DNA of 64,000 nucleotides from Lachnospiraceae bacterium. Lineage in GTDB: Bacteria; Bacillota; Clostridia; Lachnospirales; Lachnospiraceae. Within the stretch, counting starts at the first letter, position 1. Each line of letters starts with the position of its first letter. Position numbers and translations under genes: made by a program. The stretch spans positions 1-64,000 of the forward strand of contig JAFSKG010000016.1 in NCBI GenBank assembly GCA_017449075.1. Direction: 5' to 3'. Positions 25,046-33,381 of the stretch are shown here, piece after piece. The notes beneath the pieces were generated by a model. The model had not been told where the DNA came from and made no database searches. It was given only the letters and a program-made list of their open reading frames with translations.

Positions 25046-25588
25046 TTAATTATTCTCTTTATAGTTACTTGTATTAATCTTTACATATTTTACTACTGAC
25101 CTATCATACTTATCAAGCATCTCTGTGAGTTTCTTACTGTGTTGCTTTGTAAATGCATAGATATCAAACTCGTGATACTTTGTCTCGCCCTTCTCGTCAC
25201 TCTTATCATTTTCAAAATAATACCAGAATCTCTTATATGGCACATTGTTATCCTTAAACCATTTTTCAAGTTCGTCTTTCTTGTCATCAAACTTAGTTGA
25301 TATCTCAAACTTATATATAAATTCTTTTAAGTTTTTTTCATTATAAGTCATTGCAATCCACATTGATATCATATTAGTTACTGTTATAACCGGTATACTT
25401 ATCTCCATAGGTTGATCTGCTATAAGTTTAGTGGTCATAGTATTAAAGATGACATACACACCACATATAATTACCGCCTTCACTCGGTTGTTACTATTTA
25501 AGAAAAACAAATACTTAAAATCGTGAAGTAAAATACCAATAAAACTTATAACTATATATACAAGAACTATAGAAACAACATTATTCAT
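25046..25588 (-). CDS. Membrane protein with cytosolic C-terminal domain, unknown
   Basis: 180 residues, family not firmly recognised. Three hydrophobic helices lie at about 3-21, 35-53 and 63-80, followed by a charged soluble domain of about 95 residues with DDKKDELEKWFKDNNVPYKRFW and a late EFDIYAFTKQHSKKLTEMLDKYD. The general plan recalls YitT/UPF0316-type proteins (three or more helices plus a small alpha-beta domain), but I would not assign it. The ATG at 25588 has a perfect AGGAGG; the longer frame has none. It is a single-gene unit with its own promoter and terminator. Confidence 0.75.
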   Translation of the reverse strand: MNNVVSIVLVYIVISFIGILLHDFKYLFFLNSNNRVKAVIICGVYVIFNTMTTKLIADQPMEISIPVITVTNMISMWIAMTYNEKNLKEFIYKFEISTKFDDKKDELEKWFKDNNVPYKRFWYYFENDKSDEKGETKYHEFDIYAFTKQHSKKLTEMLDKYDRSVVKYVKINTSNYKENN

Positions 25589-25616
25589 AATATTCCTCCT
25601 TTCAAAAGTAAAAGAC

Positions 25617-25625
25617 ATTATACCA
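25617..25625 (-). promoter_or_regulatory. Extended -10 promoter for the 25588 gene
   Basis: Minus strand TGG-TATAAT, with the perfect -10 at 25622-25617. No good -35 at 16-18 bp. The start codon is 28 nt downstream, with room for the AGGAGG site. Confidence 0.6.
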
Positions 25626-25681
25626 CATTTTCACACAAATGTTTTTACATATTCATTACAATTTATTGACAATTAGCAGTC

Positions 25682-25710
25682 AAAAAAATGGGAGCGTCTT
25701 ACGCTCCCTA
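25682..25710 (-). terminator. Terminator at the end of the cdaA operon
   Basis: Minus strand: perfect 7-bp GC-rich stem GGGAGCG/CGCTCCC (25708-25702 with 25696-25690), loop TAAGA, then ATTTTTTT. It follows the last lipoprotein gene by 5 nt. Confidence 0.92.
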
Positions 25711-25714
25711 AAAT

Positions 25715-26254
25715 TTAAACTATAACTGCTTTTCTAAGTGTTTTATATGTTCTTGCCCCTTCCTTGTATGTGTCAAAGACTCCGACAACCGTAACCTCAT
25801 CTTTTTCTTTTGGGTAATCATCAGGAAACTTATAATCATCTAAAAGTTCAAACTCTATCCCGAGTGTACAACATGCTGTCTCATCATTTATCTCGCATGT
25901 GAAGAAATAAATATCTCTCTTTTCATCATGAAATATAGAGCATATTCCATTCATCTTAACTATCTGCCCAAGATACTCTTCTGACATCATATTCATTCTA
26001 TTTGCTGTTGTATATGCAAGTTTCTGTGGCATGGCAGTCAAATCTATATCAATCTTATCATATGGGTTCTTTACTGTTGCTCCAGCTTCTTCTATAGTGG
26101 TACTCTCTACTTGTTCATCTACATTTCCATTAATACCAGATTCCAACACATTTTTTACTGCACTATTATTTGCCACTCTTCCATTTGTACATGCAACAAG
26201 TGCTAATACAAAAACTATAACAATATTAAGTTTTATCATTTTGTTAATCATCAT
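25715..26254 (-). CDS. Lipoprotein with an OB-fold-like C-terminal domain
   Basis: 179 residues. The signal peptide ends in a lipobox (ALVAC, Cys at about 22). The C-terminal half (about 95-179) has beta-strand-rich sequence with the pair ...CEINDETACCTLGIEFELLDDYKFPDDYP... and ...VTVVGVFDTYKEGARTY, which I have seen in many Clostridia lipoproteins. It looks like a small OB-fold; the vicinal Cys pair is a fixed feature and might bind metal. Function unknown. It is the last gene of the cdaA-cdaR-polymerase-lipoprotein operon. GAGG lies just before two adjacent ATG codons. Confidence 0.75.
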   Translation of the reverse strand: MMINKMIKLNIVIVFVLALVACTNGRVANNSAVKNVLESGINGNVDEQVESTTIEEAGATVKNPYDKIDIDLTAMPQKLAYTTANRMNMMSEEYLGQIVKMNGICSIFHDEKRDIYFFTCEINDETACCTLGIEFELLDDYKFPDDYPKEKDEVTVVGVFDTYKEGARTYKTLRKAVIV

Positions 26255-26267
26255 TTTCCTCGACGCA

Positions 26268-27650
26268 TTAATTCATAGAAGCTATAATTTCATCCAACTC
26301 ACTTACATAGATAACATTTACATAAGTTCCATTTGCCTTAATTACTCCATCTGTTACATCTTCAAGCTTGTACTTCTTTGACAACAATTCTTTTATATTA
26401 TACTCACCATATTTTAAATCAGAAAATTTAGTATCAAACTTCATCTCTTCTGGAGTCGACTTTTTATAATCTTCAAAGCAGTACATTCTTCCATCCCAGT
26501 CAGCGCCACGGCATTCTCCCTTAGAGAAGATAGTCATATAGCAGCCCTTTGAACCTGATGAAGCTCCAACCTTATATCCAAAGTTAGCTGACCTATTTGG
26601 ACTATTGTTGCTTATTATCTGCGTATTTGGCTCCACATAAATCCATACTATTGGTGTCCTACCATATTCCCAAGAATTTAAATCTATAACATTCTTCTCA
26701 CTAAATGGTGCAGCAAGAGTTTGATGTTTTTCTTTCGCTATATTTGAATATACTGCACTACTTGAAACTATAGTTGTCTTTTTCTCATCAGCACCACCAG
26801 TTATTGGTATAGAAGTTTCTTCTCTAACTATATTTTGCTCAGTCTCAAATAATTCTTTCTTAACAACTATTACGGGACGAACTCCATCACCATGTTCAAG
26901 TTTTACAGCCTGACCTTCTTTATAGATATGTCCGTACTGCCCAACCCAAGCAGCCTTTCTATCAGTTGTGCCATTATCAGTAAGATAAAACGATCCGCAA
27001 TCATAATAATCTGAATTTTTAACATCTACTGTCTCTTCAAAATTTGATTTTGCCCAAGTTGTAGCCTTGGCAGCAAGTTTATAATTTCGCTTTTCAACAT
27101 CCTCCAGTCCAAAATATTTGTCACAAGCATTAATATTTAAAAGAGAAACTTTTCCATTACCATCTATTGCAAATTCGCTTACAAAATTCATATATGCAAT
27201 CTCATCACTAGTAAATGCTCCATTTAAGAAATAATTGTTGAGCCACTCATTGAGTGTAGAATTATCCCAAGTTACTTCCTTATCTGAATTATTGTAATTC
27301 TTGCAGTCAATTATATATCTACTTACAAGTAAATATGAATCAACATTTCTATCAACTACAAGCCACTCAATATTACCAGAATATCCTATTTCTAAATCAT
27401 ACTTTCCAAACTCTACGACATTGTAATTTGTTTTCTTGTCAACTTCTTTAGTTGCAACCTTTACATCTGGATTCAACGCTCTCTCAGTCTCTTTTTTCTT
27501 AGTAGTTGTTTCAACTTTACTTTCAGTTGTTTCAACCATTGATTTTGTTGTCTCTTCCTTTGTTTCTTTCTTTCCACATGATGATAAAATCATCATGCAC
27601 ATAGATAAAGTAAGTAAGACACTAAAAATTTTCTTCAAACTCTTCTTCAT
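26268..27650 (-). CDS. DUF6273-domain lipoprotein
   Basis: 460 residues from the ATG at 27650. The signal sequence ends in LSSC (lipobox, Cys at about 25), then a Thr/Glu/Lys-rich linker. Residues about 75-260 match DUF6273, with the pattern VEFGKYDLEIG...IEWLVVDR...LLVSRYIIDCKNYN and TWDNSTLNEWLNNYFLNGAF. A separate C-terminal region with YGRTPIVWIYVEPNT and later KYGEYNIKELLSKKYKLED follows. The function of DUF6273 is not known; it is common in secreted proteins of Clostridia. The start lies inside the 3' end of the polymerase gene (29-nt overlap), with GGAGGG upstream. Confidence 0.82.
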   Translation of the reverse strand: MKKSLKKIFSVLLTLSMCMMILSSCGKKETKEETTKSMVETTESKVETTTKKKETERALNPDVKVATKEVDKKTNYNVVEFGKYDLEIGYSGNIEWLVVDRNVDSYLLVSRYIIDCKNYNNSDKEVTWDNSTLNEWLNNYFLNGAFTSDEIAYMNFVSEFAIDGNGKVSLLNINACDKYFGLEDVEKRNYKLAAKATTWAKSNFEETVDVKNSDYYDCGSFYLTDNGTTDRKAAWVGQYGHIYKEGQAVKLEHGDGVRPVIVVKKELFETEQNIVREETSIPITGGADEKKTTIVSSSAVYSNIAKEKHQTLAAPFSEKNVIDLNSWEYGRTPIVWIYVEPNTQIISNNSPNRSANFGYKVGASSGSKGCYMTIFSKGECRGADWDGRMYCFEDYKKSTPEEMKFDTKFSDLKYGEYNIKELLSKKYKLEDVTDGVIKANGTYVNVIYVSELDEIIASMN

Positions 27651-29076
27651 AATTGTTACTTCCCTCCATATATGGTACTGATTCATTTTTTGTACCATTA
27701 AATATCTTTTTTCTTCTTTCATTCATAAAAGTTCTTCTCGGAGCACTTCTATTCATATTAAATAAAAACGTTATCAATGATAATATAATAATATATACCC
27801 AAGTATCTGTCAAACTGAAATATGTTTGAAAGAACGAAAACAGCATAAAGTAACAATAAAGTGAAAACAATATAAGCATATAATTGTTTTTCTTTGGTTC
27901 ATCTTGCAAGGCAACTCTATATGCTTTATCTTCCAACACTTTGCCTATATAACCTACAATAAAACAAAATACCGCCACCCCTACAAGTCCAAAATCATAG
28001 TAGAAATCATATATAATAGTAACTGTAGACAATTCTTCTTTTATAATATAATACGGAGAATCTACAACTATCGGAAAGAACTTTTTTACAAATGTTAAAG
28101 TGAAAAATGGATATAAAATTCTTCTCCCAAATGTCAGTCTAAAAACATTGTTTATCATGTAGTTTAAATTTTCAAAATTATGTGCTATATACATATAAGG
28201 CTGCGTAATAAATATTGGAGTATTTTCATTTTTCATTTCAAAAATGCTATTTAAATACTCGACATCATGTGCCCTATTAATAGTTATAATAAGATAAAGC
28301 ATTAAAAATATTACTACGGAAATTGATACAGTGATTAGACTTCTCTTACTTAATACAACTCTTCCTGTCTTCCTAGTCTTATATATTATTATAATAAACA
28401 AAGAAAGTACAATGCTCAGTATTAACTGTGAACGCGAAACCATAAGTAGTGCCATAATCACTACATACACATAAGTTATAATTATAAACATTTTACTGTT
28501 TTTTCTTTCTGGTTCTACAAAATAATTGCAAAGTGCAAAACATGGTATGAAAGCATAAAAAGTAGTTATGTAATGTATCATGAACACATGAAATGTTGAG
28601 TATGCATGAGGTGTTGACAAAGTAAATAGTGGAATAAATCTAAGTATAACCACTTCTACGACAAATGAAACAAATGTAACCGCCAACAAAACTATAATTA
28701 ATATTTCCTGTGGCAACAAAATTGAATCACTTTTTCTTAGTTTTTCATTTTGACTATTTGTTAAGACATTTTCACTTTTTCTATTTCTCAAGAAGACTCC
28801 AAAGTACAAAGAAAAATATGATATATACACTGCAATAAATGTCAATATATTATAATCTTGTGATAGTTTACTTAGCTTTAAAAGAGACAAACCAAATCCA
28901 CCAATAAATCCAAGTGCAAATAAGCCTCTCACATTAATCACTCTTTTACTAATTCTGATTTCTGCAAAACATAAAAATATAGCAAGCAATATCATAATTA
29001 TGCTTGCTATAATATTTAACTTCAAGTAATAAAACATCATGCTAATAAAATATAGAATTGTGTATATCAGCAACAT
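27622..29076 (-). CDS. Oligosaccharide repeat-unit polymerase (Wzy-like)
   Basis: 484 residues with about twelve hydrophobic helices. The segment RGLFALGFIGGFGLSLLKLS and a large outside loop around 265-340 are typical of EPS/O-unit polymerases. It would join lipid-linked repeat units outside the membrane. The rest of a polysaccharide cluster is not here; it stands alone after cdaR, so it may work with a cluster elsewhere, or with the LicD and GT-C proteins at 58.9-61.3 kb. Its start overlaps the cdaR stop as TAATG. The hydrophilic, Arg-rich tail (RSAPRRTFMNERRKK) is cytoplasmic. Confidence 0.82.
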   Translation of the reverse strand: MLLIYTILYFISMMFYYLKLNIIASIIMILLAIFLCFAEIRISKRVINVRGLFALGFIGGFGLSLLKLSKLSQDYNILTFIAVYISYFSLYFGVFLRNRKSENVLTNSQNEKLRKSDSILLPQEILIIVLLAVTFVSFVVEVVILRFIPLFTLSTPHAYSTFHVFMIHYITTFYAFIPCFALCNYFVEPERKNSKMFIIITYVYVVIMALLMVSRSQLILSIVLSLFIIIIYKTRKTGRVVLSKRSLITVSISVVIFLMLYLIITINRAHDVEYLNSIFEMKNENTPIFITQPYMYIAHNFENLNYMINNVFRLTFGRRILYPFFTLTFVKKFFPIVVDSPYYIIKEELSTVTIIYDFYYDFGLVGVAVFCFIVGYIGKVLEDKAYRVALQDEPKKNNYMLILFSLYCYFMLFSFFQTYFSLTDTWVYIIILSLITFLFNMNRSAPRRTFMNERRKKIFNGTKNESVPYMEGSNNYEEEFEENF

Positions 29077-30149
29077 TATTGCTTAGACTCTTCTACCGCC
29101 TCAGTCGAAGTCTCTTGCACGCTTTCAGACTCTATCGTTTCTTCCGTTTCACTACTCTCATCAACATGAGGGCCTACGTCTGCTCTTATAACATTGGGAC
29201 GATTTAATATATTATCATTAACAGTTACATTGACTATAACTTCCTCAACATTACTCTTAAGTCCTATTGGTAAAAACTCAGAAACTTTATATTTGTATTC
29301 TTGATTACTTGATAATCCTTCAATATTAATTACAGGCAAATCAAGCGTATAAATATTTTCTATTACACTTCTCGGTCCATCTATCATTATACTGCTTGGA
29401 TAAACCTGAGCACCTGCATACGAATACCCATTCTTTACATTTCCCTCAACTACAGCATTGAGTGAAACATTTACTCTTGAATATACCACGACAGAATATC
29501 CTATATCTTCAGAGCTAAATGTCAGTCCTTCATTTGGCATAAGTGATCCATCTTTTGCGTATATCTTCAGTTTTGCCACACCAGAGAATGTCTCTTCATT
29601 ATTTTGCACTGGTATATCTATTGCAACACGGCCTATATTACCAATAGCAACATTACTTCCTGCAACATACACTATATTCGGGCTCAATATTACACTTCCG
29701 ATGCTATGTCCTGGCCCAATATTTCCTTTAACCTCATATTGAACTCTAAATTCATTTCTTGATACATCGTCTAATACTACATGCAATGTCGATGGATTAA
29801 CTACCACATTGCTAATGTATGAATCGGCATTATTTAATACTTCATACCTTATAGGTATATTTTCAGTATATGCCAAATCGTTTAAATCTATATAGGCTCT
29901 AAAGTCACTCTGCTTAATGTTGGTTTGCATATTTGAATTAACTTTATATGTTATTCTTATCATTCGTGAATCTAAAATGTTATAAGTTTTATCTTGCTCA
30001 AGTGCAAAGCTTTCATTTTCAACCTCAATAGGCACATTAACAAATCCATTGACGAGCGGATTAATTATGTTCATAATCAGTACCCACAAAATCAATGCGC
30101 CAACCAAACTTATAAGTTTTATTGATATATTTTCTCTTAAACCCTTCAT
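29076..30149 (-). CDS. cdaR: YbbR-domain regulator of CdaA
   Basis: 357 residues. One N-terminal membrane helix (about 9-30) is followed by repeated YbbR beta domains on the outside (roughly 45-320, with units such as VNVPIEVENE..., YVVNPSTLHVVLDD, VYPSSIMIDGPRSVIENI). The last 35 residues are a Glu/Ser/Thr-rich tail. CdaR binds and controls the diadenylate cyclase CdaA. The gene follows cdaA with no gap, as in most Firmicutes. The usual third gene, glmM, is replaced here by a polysaccharide polymerase gene. Confidence 0.92.
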   Translation of the reverse strand: MKGLRENISIKLISLVGALILWVLIMNIINPLVNGFVNVPIEVENESFALEQDKTYNILDSRMIRITYKVNSNMQTNIKQSDFRAYIDLNDLAYTENIPIRYEVLNNADSYISNVVVNPSTLHVVLDDVSRNEFRVQYEVKGNIGPGHSIGSVILSPNIVYVAGSNVAIGNIGRVAIDIPVQNNEETFSGVAKLKIYAKDGSLMPNEGLTFSSEDIGYSVVVYSRVNVSLNAVVEGNVKNGYSYAGAQVYPSSIMIDGPRSVIENIYTLDLPVINIEGLSSNQEYKYKVSEFLPIGLKSNVEEVIVNVTVNDNILNRPNVIRADVGPHVDESSETEETIESESVQETSTEAVEESKQ

Positions 30150-31031
30150 CTATTTAAACCATTCTTTCATGGTGTTTAACACACTCTTTTCTTTATCAGT
30201 TATTTCTTCATGACCATATATTAAATCCATTAACTCTCTCAACATCTCTTTTTCATCTTTCATAACTTTCAGTGAACCAGTGTAGCAAATTGATACGTTT
30301 CCAGTTTCCTCTGAAACTATGACCGTGATTGAATCAGAAATTTCTGACACTCCAAGACCAGCTCTATGTCTTGTACCAAGATCTTTTGATATACTGTGAT
30401 TATGTGAGAGTGGCAAATAACATGTCGCTGCTTTTATAACATCTCCCACAATTAGAACAGCTCCATCATGAAGCGGAGTATTCTTTTCAAAAATATTTAT
30501 TAATAATTGTTTTGTAATCTCACCATTAATAATTATTCCTGTTCTCTCACACTCTTCCAAAGTAATATTTTGTTCAATGACTATAAGTGCTCCTGTCTTA
30601 ACCTTTCCCATAGCAAAAGCAGCTTCCACTATTTCTTGGATGCTTTCCTTGCTAATCTTTTTTGTCAATTTCATATCTGGGATAAGTTTAGAAAAAACTT
30701 TTTGTCGACCTAGATGTTCAAGTCCTGCTCTCAAATCATCTTGGAATACAATAATAAGGGCAAGAATTGCAATATATGATAAAGACTGTAATATAAAAAG
30801 TATAACTTTAAAGCTAAATAAATAAGCCAAGAGAACAAATATCCCAATTACAATTATCCCTCTTAAAAGTATCCATGCCCTTGTGTTCTTAAGCCACATA
30901 AGAGCTTTATATATGATAAATGCAATTATCAATATTTCTGTAATTGCTGATATCAACTCAAAAAAGCTTAATGTAGTAAATACATTAAGAGAATTATTGA
31001 AGTTTTCTATTATATTGATTTCTAAATACAT
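30150..31031 (-). CDS. cdaA: Diadenylate cyclase (c-di-AMP synthase)
   Basis: Makes c-di-AMP from two ATP, controlling potassium, osmolyte and cell-wall balance. Three N-terminal membrane helices (about 15-110) are followed by the DAC domain with the two catalytic motifs, DGA in TPLHDGAVLIV and RHR in LGTRHRAGLG. Length of 293 is a little above the usual ~275 because of an extended N-terminus. It heads the operon cdaA-cdaR-polymerase-lipoproteins. A candidate promoter puts the transcription start only about 3 nt before the ATG, and I see no Shine-Dalgarno sequence. Confidence 0.95.
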   Translation of the reverse strand: MYLEINIIENFNNSLNVFTTLSFFELISAITEILIIAFIIYKALMWLKNTRAWILLRGIIVIGIFVLLAYLFSFKVILFILQSLSYIAILALIIVFQDDLRAGLEHLGRQKVFSKLIPDMKLTKKISKESIQEIVEAAFAMGKVKTGALIVIEQNITLEECERTGIIINGEITKQLLINIFEKNTPLHDGAVLIVGDVIKAATCYLPLSHNHSISKDLGTRHRAGLGVSEISDSITVIVSEETGNVSICYTGSLKVMKDEKEMLRELMDLIYGHEEITDKEKSVLNTMKEWFK

Positions 31032-31041
31032 CTAATTAAGT

Positions 31042-31070
31042 AGTATAAAGTATTTTGTGCCAAAATACAA
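31042..31070 (-). promoter_or_regulatory. Possible cdaA promoter
   Basis: Minus strand: -35 TTGTAT (31070-31065), 17-bp spacer, -10 TATACT (31047-31042). Ten bases separate the -10 from the ATG at 31031, so the leader would be about 3 nt. The -35 is weak (3 of 6), so this is less sure than the other promoters listed. Confidence 0.45.
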
Positions 31071-31112
31071 GTAAAAATACACATTTTGAGGCTTTATACA
31101 TAATTCTAATTA

Positions 31113-31141
31113 TTGAAAAATGGCGGTATTTAGAGTATAAT
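31113..31141 (+). promoter_or_regulatory. Promoter giving a leaderless NlpC/P60 gene mRNA
   Basis: -35 TTGAAA (31113-31118), 17-bp spacer, perfect TATAAT (31136-31141). The ATG at 31148 is 6 nt past the -10, at the expected start point. No Shine-Dalgarno sequence lies in between. Confidence 0.8.
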
Positions 31142-31147
31142 CTTAGT

Positions 31148-32680
31148 ATGCATTATTTTAATAAAAAATTGGTGTGTTTTGCTTGCACTTTTGCGAGCAT
31201 ATTTCTTTTTTCGTGCCAAAACAATGTTTTTTATTCTGATGTCCCAAAAAACGATATCAAAATACCCATTGTTTCTATAGATAAGACCAATGTACTTGAC
31301 ATTGACACCATTTCAAAAGCTGATTCAAATTCCTTGATACCTGCCCCACTCAAAAAAGGCACTGAGCATCAGATTGTAACACGAATTCAGTCAAGGCTTA
31401 TGGAACTCGGTTTTATGGAAGAAGATAAAGCTACTTCATATTTTGGTGATTCAACTGAAGATGCTATAAAAAAATTCGAAAGACAGCTCGGTCTACCAAT
31501 AGATGGTATTTGCAGTTTAGAAGTATACTCAAATCTCATGTCAAAAAACGCTCCTACCTATGAAGTTAAAAGAGGCTACCAGGGCGATGACATTAAAATA
31601 CTACAACAACAACTCTATGAACTTAGTTATCTATTATATGAAGATGATGTAAATGGTTTCTTTGGCAAGAAAACTGAAACTGCCGTAACCGAAATGCAAA
31701 AAAGTAATAATTTGGACCCAACAGGTACTATAAACTTGAATACCTTAAATTTTTTGTATAGTGAAAATGTAAAAGCATATACAATTACAAATAAATCGGA
31801 CCCAAGCATAATTAAAACTTATCAGATAAAACTACGTGACCTTGGATATTATTTTGGAGAATGCAATGGCTTCTATGGTGATGACTTTAGAATGGCTGTT
31901 AGAATATATCAATTAAACAACTCTCAACTTTCAGATGGTTTTATAGGTCCATCAACTAAATTCTCACTTGATTCAAAATACGCACGACCTTTCTCAATGT
32001 TCATAGGGCAAAGAAGTCAAAATGTAAAACTTGTGCAAGAAAGATTGGTTGCACTCAACTATCTAGAAGAGAGCCAAGCAAAAGGATATTACGGAGAATT
32101 TACTGCGCAAGCTGTCGCACTCTTCCAGCAAAACAACGGTCTTGAAGTCACTGGCGCTGTAAATGGTGAGACCAACAGAGTTTTAAATAGCGATGAGGCC
32201 ATACCATCAGAAGAAGGTCCTATAAAATTTGTTAGGGATTTTGTTATAGATACAATTGAGATTCAAAAGCGACTTGCTCAAACACAAAATATTGGAAATG
32301 TCGAAGACCTATTAAAAGTTTCAATGTTGAAACTTGGCTGTAAATATGTATGGGGAAGTAGAGGTCCAAACACATTTGACTGTTCTGGTTTCGTATTTTG
32401 GTGTCTCAATCAAGTTGGAGTTAGCGTAAATTACATGACAACATATAACTGGAGATTTTGCACTCAATTTGAGAGAGTCGAAAAATTTGAAGACCTAATT
32501 CCTGGGGATCTTTTGGTAATCAATGGACACATGGGTATAGTATCAGAAAACGAAACTATAGTTGATGCTTCTTCTTCCAACGGAAAAGTCGTTCATAGAG
32601 ATCTTGATGAATGGTGGAGAGAAAGATTTATTATAGGATTTAGAATTTTTTCAGAAGATGGTCAAATCACGGAGGGATAA
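31148..32680 (+). CDS. Lipoprotein with four peptidoglycan-binding repeats and an NlpC/P60 peptidase domain
   Basis: 510 residues. A lipoprotein signal ends in FSC (Cys23). Four PG_binding_1-type repeats follow (about 75-135, 140-200, 210-265, 275-340), each with the 'V..Q..L..L.Y......G.YG..T..AV..FQ' pattern. The C-terminal NlpC/P60 cysteine peptidase has Cys412 in FDCSGF and His461 in INGHMGIV. It would cut stem peptides of the cell wall while held at the membrane. The frame is open further upstream, but the signal peptide starts at the ATG 31148. A consensus promoter right before this ATG implies a leaderless mRNA. It heads a plus-strand unit with a response regulator, kinase and D,D-carboxypeptidase, so wall remodelling under two-component control is likely. 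Confidence 0.9.
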   Translation: MHYFNKKLVCFACTFASIFLFSCQNNVFYSDVPKNDIKIPIVSIDKTNVLDIDTISKADSNSLIPAPLKKGTEHQIVTRIQSRLMELGFMEEDKATSYFGDSTEDAIKKFERQLGLPIDGICSLEVYSNLMSKNAPTYEVKRGYQGDDIKILQQQLYELSYLLYEDDVNGFFGKKTETAVTEMQKSNNLDPTGTINLNTLNFLYSENVKAYTITNKSDPSIIKTYQIKLRDLGYYFGECNGFYGDDFRMAVRIYQLNNSQLSDGFIGPSTKFSLDSKYARPFSMFIGQRSQNVKLVQERLVALNYLEESQAKGYYGEFTAQAVALFQQNNGLEVTGAVNGETNRVLNSDEAIPSEEGPIKFVRDFVIDTIEIQKRLAQTQNIGNVEDLLKVSMLKLGCKYVWGSRGPNTFDCSGFVFWCLNQVGVSVNYMTTYNWRFCTQFERVEKFEDLIPGDLLVINGHMGIVSENETIVDASSSNGKVVHRDLDEWWRERFIIGFRIFSEDGQITEG

Positions 32681-32682
32681 TC

Positions 32683-33378
32683 ATGAGGAGTAAACAAATC
32701 ATTATTTGTGACGATGATGAAAGTATAAGAGAGTCAATTGCCATTTCACTAAAAAATGAAGGTTATAAATTAATAGCTTGTAAAAATGGAAAAGAAGCTA
32801 TAACAGCGCTTAACAAAAACCACGTTGATTTAATCATCATGGATGTCATGATGCCTGGCGAGGATGGCATAAAAACCGTAGCAAGAATCAGAGAAACTAG
32901 TGATGTACCAATCATTTTTTTGAGTGCCAAATCAGAGCTTAACGACAAATTATCCGGATTAAATATTGGTGGTGATGACTACATGACTAAGCCTTTTGAG
33001 ATGTTGGAATTGAAAGCAAGAATAAAGTCTATTATAAAGAGAAGTTCTTCTACCGAAGAAAAGAAATCAAAAAAGCAATACAAAACTGGTAATCTAAAGG
33101 TTAATCTTGACACAAAAGAGGTGACCCTTAGGAACAAACCTGTAAAATTAACTCCAATCGAATACAAGATTCTACTCTTCTTCATTAAAAATCCTGGTAA
33201 AGTATTATCATCTAATGATATATACAAAGAAGTTTGGAATGAAAGTGAAGCATATAATATAGAAAACACTATAGCAGTACATATAAGACATATTAGAGAA
33301 AAAATAGAAAAAGATTCTCGCGAGCCAAAGTACATCAAAGTTGTATGGGGAATCGGTTATAAAATGGAGGCACTATAA
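32683..33378 (+). CDS. OmpR/PhoB-family response regulator
   Basis: 231 residues. The receiver domain (about 1-120) has the acidic pocket CDDDES and the phospho-acceptor Asp54 in IIMDVMMP, with the conserved Lys in MTKPFE. The winged-helix DNA-binding domain follows (about 135-230) with KLTPIEYKILLFFIKNPGKVLS and VAVHIRHIREKIE-like recognition sequence, ending KVVWGIGYKME. A strong GGAGG precedes the ATG, 2 nt after the NlpC/P60 gene stop. The kinase gene follows after 3 nt. Likely controls wall genes, possibly its own operon. Confidence 0.95.
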   Translation: MRSKQIIICDDDESIRESIAISLKNEGYKLIACKNGKEAITALNKNHVDLIIMDVMMPGEDGIKTVARIRETSDVPIIFLSAKSELNDKLSGLNIGGDDYMTKPFEMLELKARIKSIIKRSSSTEEKKSKKQYKTGNLKVNLDTKEVTLRNKPVKLTPIEYKILLFFIKNPGKVLSSNDIYKEVWNESEAYNIENTIAVHIRHIREKIEKDSREPKYIKVVWGIGYKMEAL

Positions 33379-33381
33379 TTT

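Noticed and set aside
31055..31147. N-terminal extension of the NlpC/P60 lipoprotein
   Set aside because: It would put the promoter inside the gene and 31 residues before a clean lipoprotein signal peptide.
32979..33338. 119-aa minus-strand open frame
   Set aside because: Antisense to the response regulator's DNA-binding domain.
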